In this document: positions 1 to 7,289 of the stretch, one piece after another
Layout: each line of letters begins with the position of its first letter
How positions within the stretch are numbered: the first letter of the stretch is position 1
Source of the DNA: Chloroflexota bacterium
GTDB taxonomy: Bacteria > Chloroflexota > UBA6077 > CF-72
NCBI GenBank assembly: GCA_019247515.1
Contig: JAFAOS010000048.1
Location: forward strand, 1-49,614
Length of the DNA: 49,614 bases
Reading direction: 5' to 3'
Made by a program: the position numbers and the translations under genes
Notes under the pieces: model-generated
Told to the model about the DNA's origin: nothing
Database searches by the model: none
What the model saw: only the letters and a program-made list of their open reading frames with translations

Positions 1-204
1 TCGAGGCGACAGCCGGGCGCCGCCGCGGGTCCGGGGCGCGTCGGCTGGCAGTGGCCCAGCCGAACGCGGGCGCCGCGCCGGGGAACGCGCGGCGACTGAC
101 CCGGACATCGTCTAATGTACCTGCTACATAAGTACGCTGTCAAAAGCGAGCAAGCGGGCGAGCCGGCCGCCGGGGCGGGTCGGCCGCCGCTCGCTTCGCA
201 CGGT
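1..204. other. Gene-free left edge
   Basis: No protein-like reading frame is visible. The stretch is very G+C-rich except for a patch near 113-145. An 8-bp inverted repeat (AAGCGAGC at 144-151 and GCTCGCTT at 189-196) encloses two direct copies of CGGCCGCC (164-171 and 181-188). It could be the transcript end of a gene lying left of the window, but no T-run follows. Confidence 0.5.
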
Positions 205-265
205 TGACGAAAAACCCCCCCGAAGGGCGCCACCGCAGGTGGAAGCACCCAACCTGCGTTCGTCA
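205..265. repeat. Dispersed hairpin repeat, copy A
   Basis: A 61-bp unit bounded by a perfect 7-bp inverted repeat (TGACGAA at 205-211, TTCGTCA at 259-265). Its core is GAAGGGCGCCACC followed by GCAGGTGGAA, giving a CCACC-GCA-GGTGG hairpin at 230-242. Its tail (AACCTGCGTTC, one base, TCAG) recurs at 37129-37146 and its core recurs near 15051, 36998 and 37100. It sits 11 bp beyond the modA stop. On the modA strand it reads CCCTTCGGGGGGG then TTTTT (227-210), so it might also end modA transcription; that stem is short. Confidence 0.7.
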
Positions 266-276
266 GAGGGCGCCTG

Positions 277-1083
277 TCAGGCGGGCAGGAACCCCCACCG
301 CGCCAGGATCGCCTGGCCGATCGGCGACAGCACGAAGCTCATGAACGACTGGCCGCCTTCGGCGTTGCTGCCTCGCGTGGTCGCGATCGGATACGTCGCC
401 AGCGTGTTCAGGTCGTCGGGGATGTTGATCTCGGTGATCTGATTGCGAACCTGGGGCGTCACGTCGGTCATGTAGCTGACGCCGGCGTCGGCCTCGCCGA
501 GCTGGACTTTGGCCACCAGCTGACGCACGTCGGCTTCCTGGGAGACGGTGTTGGCGTGCACCTGGTCGGCGAAACCCGCGCCGCACGCACCCGCGCTGGC
601 GTTCTGCAGCATGGTTTCGGTGTACACGCCGACGGGGACGCTCGCTTGGGCGGTCACGAACTTGAGCCCGGGCCTGGCCAGGTCGCACACGCCCTGGACG
701 CCCTGCGGGTTGTCGGTGGGTGTGATGATCGTCAGCAGGTTGTGGGCAAAGACCTGTGAGTCGCTGGTCAGGTCACCATTCTGCCTGGCCATGTCCATCT
801 GGATCGGATCGGCACTGGCGAAGACGTCCGCGCTGGCGCCCTGATTGAGCTGCGTCGCCAGGGTGTTCGAGCCCGCGAAGTTGAAGGTCACGTTCGTGCC
901 CGGATTCTCGTACTGAAACTCCGAGGCGATCTCCTTGAAGGCATCGGTCAGCGAGGCGGCGGCGAAGACGGTGATCTCGCCGTTGCTCTGCTGCAGGACG
1001 ACGTGCGCACTGGCGGGCGCGGTAGCCGAGATGAGCAGCGTCGCGAGCGCAATGCCGATGGACACGAACCGAGAAAGTCGCAT
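277..1083 (-). CDS. modA: Molybdate ABC transporter substrate-binding protein
   Basis: Periplasmic or membrane-associated binding protein that captures molybdate (or tungstate) for a ModBC importer. It begins with a Sec signal peptide (positive MRLSR, hydrophobic stretch, APASA cleavage region) and continues with the ModA hallmarks: FAAASLTDAF at the start of the mature protein and a following GSNTLATQL..GASADVFASAD block that forms the oxyanion site. The length of 268 residues is usual for ModA. I chose the ATG at 1083 because GGGAG lies 11 nt before it; an in-frame GTG at 1104 would add seven residues. No modB or modC follows; downstream is only hairpin repeat A, so the permease and ATPase must be encoded elsewhere. 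Family assignment is secure, the exact oxyanion is inferred. Confidence 0.93.
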   Translation of the reverse strand: MRLSRFVSIGIALATLLISATAPASAHVVLQQSNGEITVFAAASLTDAFKEIASEFQYENPGTNVTFNFAGSNTLATQLNQGASADVFASADPIQMDMARQNGDLTSDSQVFAHNLLTIITPTDNPQGVQGVCDLARPGLKFVTAQASVPVGVYTETMLQNASAGACGAGFADQVHANTVSQEADVRQLVAKVQLGEADAGVSYMTDVTPQVRNQITEINIPDDLNTLATYPIATTRGSNAEGGQSFMSFVLSPIGQAILARWGFLPA

Positions 1084-1131
1084 ACGCGTGGTCACTCCCG
1101 CCACAGATGTACTTTTGTGGCTCGAGTAATA

Positions 1132-1395
1132 CTACGTGCCGCCGGACGGGCACAAGCTCGCCTGGAGGTATTCGAGCTGCTCCGTCGTCATGGTGGCCAG
1201 CACGTTCATGTCCACGCGTCGCTCCATGACGACACACGGCGGGTGTTCCTCGACCGATGCCGAGGCCACCTCAGATGTGAACGGCATCTTCTCGGCCGCG
1301 GCCTCCATGCCACTGGCGAGGCCGAGCTGCAGTATGAACAAGCACAGCCACGGCAGCGCCTTGCGTCCCCACCCGTACCGCTCGGAAGCGAGCAT
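1132..1395 (-). CDS. Small membrane-anchored or secreted protein, unknown
   Basis: An 87-residue protein with a basic N-terminus, one hydrophobic segment (about residues 13-30, ALPWLCLFILQLGLASG) and a polar tail containing two cysteines (CVVMERR and LQASLC) that could form a disulfide. This looks like a signal anchor or signal peptide followed by a short exported domain. GAGG sits 8 nt before the ATG. The gene ends 48 bp before modA on the same strand, so the two may be co-transcribed. I do not recognise the family. Its reality rests on the ribosome-binding site, the membrane segment and the fit into the gap between modA and the divergent regulator. Confidence 0.5.
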   Translation of the reverse strand: MLASERYGWGRKALPWLCLFILQLGLASGMEAAAEKMPFTSEVASASVEEHPPCVVMERRVDMNVLATMTTEQLEYLQASLCPSGGT

Positions 1396-1441
1396 GCCTT
1401 CATCCTCGACCCGAGAGGCGGGCGCGCGCGCCTCCGGCGAC

Positions 1442-1472
1442 CAGGTATTTCGCGCCCGCGCCTCAGGTATTT
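1442..1472. promoter_or_regulatory. Direct-repeat putative regulator site
   Basis: CAGGTATTT occurs at 1442-1450 and again at 1464-1472, a 22-bp period that puts both on the same face of the helix. It lies about 50-80 bp upstream of the LuxR-type regulator at 1521 and between two divergent genes. Site function is inferred only. Confidence 0.35.
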
Positions 1473-1520
1473 TTCTGACCTGGAGGTGGGTAGGCGCGCT
1501 CTACGGCTGCCCGTATCTCG

Positions 1521-4500
1521 ATGGGCGCTAGAATGCGCGGAACTCCCGTGTCCCTGGGCACACCGCCGACCGCGCGGCACGCCCCCTTTGTCGGCCGCGA
1601 ATCTGAGCTGGACCACTTGCGATCCCTCTACGAGGCAGCCACCGGTGTCGGCGGAAATGGCGCGCTGGTCATGCTGGTCGGCGAGCCAGGGATCGGCAAG
1701 ACCGCCATCTGCGAGCAGCTCGTCCACCACGTAGTTCGATCCGGCGGGCAGGTGTTACTCGGACACTGCTACGACGCGGGTTCGTTCAGACCACCCTATC
1801 AGCCGTTCGTCGAAGCCTTCGGAGGTTACCTGCACGACTGCGCCTTCGACGCGCTGAGCGGTGAGCTGGTTCCGGCCCTCGCAGAGCTTGCGCGCATTAT
1901 TCCCGCGGTGCGCGAGCGGCTGAATGTCAGGGCGCGGCCTCCGGCTGATCCCGAAGAAGATCGCTGGCGCTTGTTGCAAGCTGCGACGGACCTGCTCTAC
2001 CACGCCGCCGCGAAGTACCCTGTGCTGCTGGTGCTGGAGGACCTCCAGGACGCCGACCGCGGAACGCTCGACCTGGTCATCTACCTCGCGCATAACCTGA
2101 GTGCCGCTCGCATACTGGTGGTGGGCACGTATCGCGACGTGGCGGTCGATCGCACTCATCCGCTCTCCGCGGCTCTGACGGAGTTGTATCGGGCAAACAA
2201 CGTCGCGCGCCTTCAAGTCCGCGGACTGTCCATGGACGAGGTCCACGAGCTGCTCGCGGAGACGAGCCAGCAGCGAGTTCCACACCCGTTGGCGGAGCTC
2301 GTGCACCGCCAGACCGACGGAAATCCACTCTTTGTCCGCGAGACCCTGCGCTACGTCATCGAAGAAGGCCTGGTGGAGCCGCGCGACGGAGCCCTGAGGC
2401 GCGTCGGCGAGACGCCGCTGACCGGTCGCATACCCGAAGGGCTGCGAGACGCGGTGGGCAAGCGACTGTCGCGACTGCGGGAATCGACAAATCGGGTACT
2501 CAGTGTTGCTTCGGTGATCGGTCGTGAGTTCGAACTGGATGTCCTCCGCAAGGTGGTGGCGCGTGCGGAGGACGAGCTCGAAGCCGCGCTCGAGGAAGCC
2601 TCATCGGCGGCGATCATCCAGGAGAAATCGGTCACGGGCGCGACGGTCGTGTATCGCTTCGGGCACGCGTTCTTTCGCCAGACCCTGTACGAGGAGATGG
2701 TCGCACCGCGTCGGATCCGTTTGCATCAGCAGGTGGCGCGCGCGGTAGAGGACATCCATCGCCAACGGCTGGACGAGCATGCCGCCGAACTGGCGGAGCA
2801 CTACGCGTTTTCATCCGACACACTGGACCTCGCCAAGGCTGTCCATTACGGAGAGGTCGCCGCCAGACGTGCCGCGGATGTTTTCGCGTACGGTGAAGCT
2901 GCCCGTCACCTCGAGAGCGCGCTGGTGGTGCAGGAGGTTGCCGATCCGGCGGACAACGCCAAACGCTGCGACCTCCTGCTGGCGCTGGGTGAGTCGCTGT
3001 GGCCCGCGGGTGAAACCACCCGCGTGGTCACCCGCATGGCACCGGATGCGCTGGCACTTGCAAAGTCGCTGGATGACCAGGCGCGTGCCTCCCGCGCCTG
3101 CCAGCTCGCGCTGGATGCCTTCGTGCTGCAGGGTGCCAACGTGATCGGGGCCGTGCCCGAGTTCATTAGCTGGGCGGAGCAGGCGCGCGCGTATGCCGCC
3201 GCCGAGAGCGTCGAACGAGTCAAGGCGGATGTGGCACTCTCGCTGGTCAGGGAGACCGAGACCGCGTGGCAGGAAGCGCGCTTGCTGCGCGCCGGCGCGC
3301 TGGCGCTTGCTCGCCGACTCGGCAATCAGGAAGTCCTGTTCAGCTCCGCCTTCTGGGTGATGGGCCTGAGTGCGGCACACCACTGGGACGAACGGTTGCG
3401 GCTCGTGGAGGAATCCAGTGGTTGGCTTCGCGATAGAGTCAGCGGCCGAACACTGGGCGTCTTCCTGTGGCGGTGCGGATGTGTAATGCTTTCGAATGGA
3501 AATCGAGTCCGAGCGGAAGCGCTGTGGCGTGAAGTAGAGGAGGTTGCAGCGCGAACACACGTGGCGACAGTCCGCCTGCTGGTGGCGCAGAGCACTGCCA
3601 CCCTGGCCATTGTCGACGGCCAACTGGAGTACGCGGTGGAGTTATCGCGGCGGTACGTCGAGCGCGCCGACGCGTTGGGGGCGCCAGGACGCGGGCGGTA
3701 CTTCAGCTTGTTGATGCTGCACACCCCGCTGCTGCACGTGGGGCGCGCTGGGGCGTGGCTCGAGGCACTCGAGGAGTTCAACGGGCCGGCCGTCGCCGGG
3801 TTCGCGCGATCCTGGGTAGGCAGGGTTGCTCGCGGTCTTTGCCTGGCCGAGTGCGGCCGGCTGGAGGAAGGACGCGCCCTTGTTGCCCCCCTGCTGGATG
3901 AAGTCGGCGCGCGCCGCGACGATGACGAGACGCCGATGGAGCAGCTGGTCGGACTGCTGCGGTCCGCGGTTGCATTCGAGCACCGGCCGGCGGCGCGTGT
4001 TCTACTGGAACGACTCGCGTCCGCTGGCCACCTGGCCATGTGTGACTGGGCATTTCCAACATCCATAGCGCGGCATCTCGGCGACGCCTCGGCACTCCTG
4101 GGAGACACATCGGCAGCCCACGGCTACTACCTGGCGGGCCTGGAGTCAGCCGAGAAGATCAACCTCCGGCCGGAGCTTGCACTGATCCACTTGCGGCTTG
4201 CCGAGCTCCTGCTGGCGGATGGCGCCGAGCCGGTCCGATCGGCGGCTCTGGCGCATCTGGAGGTCGCAATTCCCGAGCTGGAAGAGATGCACATGCAGCC
4301 GAGCCTCGAGCGGGCGCGCGCGCTGCGTCACGCGCATTCCCCGATTCAACTGGTGGCGTCCGAGGCGCTCACCGCGCGTGAGCGAGAGATTGCGAGTTTG
4401 ATCGCCCGAGGGCTCAGCAATCGGCAGATCGCGGAGCAACTGGTCATCAGCCAGGGAACGGTGGAGGTCCACGTCAAGCACATCCTGGGCAAGCTCGGCT

Positions 4501-4553
4501 TCACGTCCCGTAAGCAGGTGGGCGAGTGGATGTCGGCGGCGTCAGCGGGGTAG
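1521..4553 (+). CDS. LuxR-family ATP-binding transcriptional regulator (LAL type)
   Basis: A 1,010-residue cytoplasmic regulator of the MalT/LAL kind. Near the N-terminus VGRESEL opens an AAA_16-type ATPase module with Walker A GEPGIGKT (about residues 54-61) and Walker B VLLVLEDLQDAD (about 168-178). A long helical, TPR-like region follows and probably senses an inducer. The C-terminal LuxR helix-turn-helix (about 945-1003) contains LTAREREIASLIARGLSNRQIA and GTVEVHVKHILGKLG. ATP-dependent oligomerisation and activator function are family knowledge. A second in-frame ATG at 1533 is an alternative start. Its last 12 bp overlap the convergent CoA-transferase gene. The direct repeat at 1442-1472 lies just upstream and could be its own or a partner's site. 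Target genes cannot be read from the sequence. Confidence 0.9.
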   Translation: MGARMRGTPVSLGTPPTARHAPFVGRESELDHLRSLYEAATGVGGNGALVMLVGEPGIGKTAICEQLVHHVVRSGGQVLLGHCYDAGSFRPPYQPFVEAFGGYLHDCAFDALSGELVPALAELARIIPAVRERLNVRARPPADPEEDRWRLLQAATDLLYHAAAKYPVLLVLEDLQDADRGTLDLVIYLAHNLSAARILVVGTYRDVAVDRTHPLSAALTELYRANNVARLQVRGLSMDEVHELLAETSQQRVPHPLAELVHRQTDGNPLFVRETLRYVIEEGLVEPRDGALRRVGETPLTGRIPEGLRDAVGKRLSRLRESTNRVLSVASVIGREFELDVLRKVVARAEDELEAALEEASSAAIIQEKSVTGATVVYRFGHAFFRQTLYEEMVAPRRIRLHQQVARAVEDIHRQRLDEHAAELAEHYAFSSDTLDLAKAVHYGEVAARRAADVFAYGEAARHLESALVVQEVADPADNAKRCDLLLALGESLWPAGETTRVVTRMAPDALALAKSLDDQARASRACQLALDAFVLQGANVIGAVPEFISWAEQARAYAAAESVERVKADVALSLVRETETAWQEARLLRAGALALARRLGNQEVLFSSAFWVMGLSAAHHWDERLRLVEESSGWLRDRVSGRTLGVFLWRCGCVMLSNGNRVRAEALWREVEEVAARTHVATVRLLVAQSTATLAIVDGQLEYAVELSRRYVERADALGAPGRGRYFSLLMLHTPLLHVGRAGAWLEALEEFNGPAVAGFARSWVGRVARGLCLAECGRLEEGRALVAPLLDEVGARRDDDETPMEQLVGLLRSAVAFEHRPAARVLLERLASAGHLAMCDWAFPTSIARHLGDASALLGDTSAAHGYYLAGLESAEKINLRPELALIHLRLAELLLADGAEPVRSAALAHLEVAIPELEEMHMQPSLERARALRHAHSPIQLVASEALTAREREIASLIARGLSNRQIAEQLVISQGTVEVHVKHILGKLGFTSRKQVGEWMSAASAG

Positions 4554-5972
4554 CCACTCCGGCGCGTGGGCTCCCTGGCGCGCCGGCGGCAGGTCCCAGC
4601 GGGGCGGCGTTTCCGAGAGGTGGAGGGCGGGCCTCAGGTACTGGATGCGTCCGAAATCGGGGGTGTCCATCTCGGCCAGGAACGGCTCGATGTTGCCCGG
4701 GTCGGCGGCGTCCAGGTCATTGTCGTCGCCCAGCCGCTGGTACCACATGCAGGTCTGACTCAGCGACACCTGCACGTGCCATGACCCACCTTCGGTGGCT
4801 CGCCGGGCCAGGGCGGTCATCGCTCCATACGCGGCAAGGTATCCGGTGCTGTAGTCGTTGACCGCCGCCGGGGCCAGGCGCGGCACCCCGTCGGGCGCTG
4901 ACAGGCCCTCCCGGTAGGCCATACCGGTCGCGGCCTGACCGAGCTGCTCCCATCCGGGACGTTCGGACCATGGGCCGACGTGGCCGTAGCAGTTCTCGGA
5001 AACGTACACGATGCCCGGCCGCTGGGCGGCTACCTGGTAGGGCGAAAATCCGCGGCGCGCCAGGGTTCCCAGTCGGTAGCCCTGGGAGAAGACATCCGCA
5101 CTCCGGATCAGGTCGCACACGGCGTCCGCCTGTTCGGGCACGTTCAGATCAAGGACGGCCTGGCGCTTGCCGATGCCGGTCTCCATCTCGAACAGCCCGC
5201 CACCCTCGAGGTGGGGTGCGCCGATGTGCAGCACATCCGCGCCGTGCTCGGCGAGCGTCTTGGCACAGGTTGGTCCGGCCAGGACACGGGTGAGGTCGAG
5301 CACGCGCACACCGGCCGTGGGGCGGTCGCCTCGAGGCAGCGGCTCGGGCGGGGCTGCCCCGATCTTCGTGATGCTGACCACCGGCAGGCTGGCAATGGCT
5401 CGTCCCTGGGGGTGGTCGGCCCACTCCTGGCGAGACCGAACCACTCCGCCGCACACCTTGCGCCGGATGAAGGCGGCTTCCAGCTCGAACGCGTCGCGCT
5501 GGGCAACTGCCGCGTCAATCTGCTCGGGGGGCGCCGTTTCGTCCAGACCCAGCTCCTGCAGGACCTGTGGACCGTCGTGGAACGAACCGTGCAGTTGCAC
5601 GTAGCGTCCGTCTCGCGCCGCCGCGATGCGTGTGACGCGAGCGGCGCCTCCCGCTCGGCGGGCGTCCTGCAGCGACTGCGCGGGCTGGCCGACCGGGTGA
5701 GCGAACACGTAGGACCGCAGGCTGGCGGCGGCGTGGCGAGCGTCGACGACCACTTGCTGGCGGCGGCCGGTGCGCAACCGCCACAGCTCGCTCGCGGCGG
5801 CGCCGGTCAGGAGCCGGACCACCGCCGCGCCGTTGCCCAGGTGATGCGGCGAAGCGAGGATGGGGTCCTGGCCCACGACGTGGCAATCCACCTCGTCCGA
5901 TAGCTCGAGCCCCGCGAGCTTCACCGCATGTTCGATGTCCGAGCGCTCCACGTCAGCGGACCATCGAGGCAC
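4542..5972 (-). CDS. Family III CoA-transferase (CaiB/BaiF)
   Basis: A 476-residue member of the formyl-CoA transferase/CaiB/AMACR superfamily, expected to move CoA between carboxylic acids or to isomerise acyl-CoAs. The core begins at RVLDLTRVLAGPTCAKTLAEHGADV (about residue 225 onwards), the standard CoA-binding opening, followed by NVPEQADAV and the active-site region ENCYGHVGPWSERPGWEQLGQAATG. The N-terminal 200 residues look like a degenerate second copy of the fold, as in other long members. The residue matching the catalytic Asp of the family appears to be Glu (PGWEQ). I used a GTG start with AAAGGA 13 nt upstream; an ATG 4 nt earlier is out of frame. It follows the aminotransferase by 18 bp, so the pair probably forms an operon. 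Substrate unknown. Confidence 0.88.
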   Translation of the reverse strand: MPRWSADVERSDIEHAVKLAGLELSDEVDCHVVGQDPILASPHHLGNGAAVVRLLTGAAASELWRLRTGRRQQVVVDARHAAASLRSYVFAHPVGQPAQSLQDARRAGGAARVTRIAAARDGRYVQLHGSFHDGPQVLQELGLDETAPPEQIDAAVAQRDAFELEAAFIRRKVCGGVVRSRQEWADHPQGRAIASLPVVSITKIGAAPPEPLPRGDRPTAGVRVLDLTRVLAGPTCAKTLAEHGADVLHIGAPHLEGGGLFEMETGIGKRQAVLDLNVPEQADAVCDLIRSADVFSQGYRLGTLARRGFSPYQVAAQRPGIVYVSENCYGHVGPWSERPGWEQLGQAATGMAYREGLSAPDGVPRLAPAAVNDYSTGYLAAYGAMTALARRATEGGSWHVQVSLSQTCMWYQRLGDDNDLDAADPGNIEPFLAEMDTPDFGRIQYLRPALHLSETPPRWDLPPARQGAHAPEWLPR

Positions 5973-5990
5973 TCATCTATTTCATTCCTT

Positions 5991-7163
5991 TCAGACGCGA
6001 GCCTGCGCGAGTGGCTGCAGCAGCTCGGCCGCGCGCGCCAGCGTCTCGATCCGCTTCGGGAATGCAAACCGGATCTTGGTCCGACCCAGCTCGGGATCGT
6101 GGTAGAAACTGCTGCCGGGCACGGTGGCGACACCGATGTCGCGCACCAGGTGCGTGGCAAAATCGACGTCGCTGGAATAACCGAACCGGCTGATATCCGT
6201 CATGACGTAGTACGCGCCGTGCGGTTCAAAGACCTCGAAACCCAGATCGCGCAAGACCGGAACCAGGTAATCGCGACGCGCGCGGTAGCCCGTCAGCAAC
6301 TCCAGGTAATAGCTTGCCGGCAGCTGCAACGCGACCGCCGCGGCCAACTGCAGCGGCGCTGCCGCGCCGATGGTCATGAAGTCGTGGACCTTGCGAATGG
6401 CGTCGGTCAGGTCGGGTGGAGCGATGGCGAAGCCGAGGCGCCATCCGGTAACGCTGAACGTTTTGGACAGGCCGTTGATGGTGACGGTCCGCTCGCGCAT
6501 GCCCGGCAGCGTCGCCAGGCTGATGTGGCTGCCCTCGTAGACCAGGTGCTCATAGATCTCGTCGGTGAACGCGACGACGTCGTATTCGCGGCACAACTCC
6601 GCGATCAGCTCGAATTCCGCTCGCGAGTAGACCTTCCCGGTCGGGTTGTGCGGAGTATTGACCACGATGCCGCGGGTTCGACTCGTGAACGCCGCCCGCA
6701 ACTCCTCCGGATCAATTGACCAGTCGGGCTCGTGGAGCGTGACGAAGCGCGGCGTCGCCCCCGCGAGCACACAATCTGGACCGTAGTTCTCGTAAAACGG
6801 CGAAAAGATCACCACTTCGTCGCCCGGGTCGATGACCGCCATGATCGACGCCAGCATCGCTTCGGTCGCGCCGCAACACACCGTGATCTCTCGATCGGCG
6901 TCGATGGGTTGGCCCCGGGCCTCGGAGTAGTACTCGGCGATCGCCTCGCGCAAGGGCGGCTGCCCCCAGGTGACGGCATATTGATTGTGATCGTCGAAGA
7001 TCGCCTGGCTGGCGGCGCGCTTGAGCTCGTCCGGCGCAGGGAAATCCGGCATGCCCTGCGCGAGGTTGACTCCGGAGCTGCCGTGGTATTGCAGGATCTG
7101 CCGGGTCATGTCGCGGATGACGGACTCGGTGAACTGGCTGGCTTTCGTCGATATGCGCGGCAC
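5991..7163 (-). CDS. PLP-dependent class I/II aminotransferase
   Basis: A 390-residue fold-type I aminotransferase. Visible features are NLAQGMPDFPAP (substrate-side loop), NQYAVTWGQPPLREAIA, the NTPHNPTGKVYS motif, DEIYEHLVYEG, and the PLP lysine in NGLSKTFSVTGWRLGFA. The C-terminal GRTKIRFAFPKR contains the carboxylate-binding arginine. The pattern resembles aspartate, kynurenine or methionine aminotransferases. It is the first gene of a leftward pair with the CoA-transferase, which suggests amino-acid deamination followed by CoA activation of the acid, though the substrate is not readable. The divergent regulator gene begins about 125 bp away. Confidence 0.93.
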   Translation of the reverse strand: MPRISTKASQFTESVIRDMTRQILQYHGSSGVNLAQGMPDFPAPDELKRAASQAIFDDHNQYAVTWGQPPLREAIAEYYSEARGQPIDADREITVCCGATEAMLASIMAVIDPGDEVVIFSPFYENYGPDCVLAGATPRFVTLHEPDWSIDPEELRAAFTSRTRGIVVNTPHNPTGKVYSRAEFELIAELCREYDVVAFTDEIYEHLVYEGSHISLATLPGMRERTVTINGLSKTFSVTGWRLGFAIAPPDLTDAIRKVHDFMTIGAAAPLQLAAAVALQLPASYYLELLTGYRARRDYLVPVLRDLGFEVFEPHGAYYVMTDISRFGYSSDVDFATHLVRDIGVATVPGSSFYHDPELGRTKIRFAFPKRIETLARAAELLQPLAQARV

Positions 7164-7289
7164 GATGTGTGTTCGGGGTCTGGAGCGACCCTGGACAGCA
7201 TATCGCAGCCAGTGTGGAGCGGGTCAACCACACGCGAGTTGGCTGCTTGTCACTTGTCAGCTGTCGAGGCTGGCGCTACGCTCCGGACC

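Noticed and set aside
4980..5903. Plus-strand frame of about 300 codons
   Set aside because: Shadow of the CoA-transferase gene on the other strand, with no recognisable domain.
6732..7289. N-terminal extension of the second LuxR-type regulator
   Set aside because: This part of the open frame lies antisense to the aminotransferase and has Arg/Asp/His-rich composition with no domain. The XRE domain starts soon after GTG 7290.
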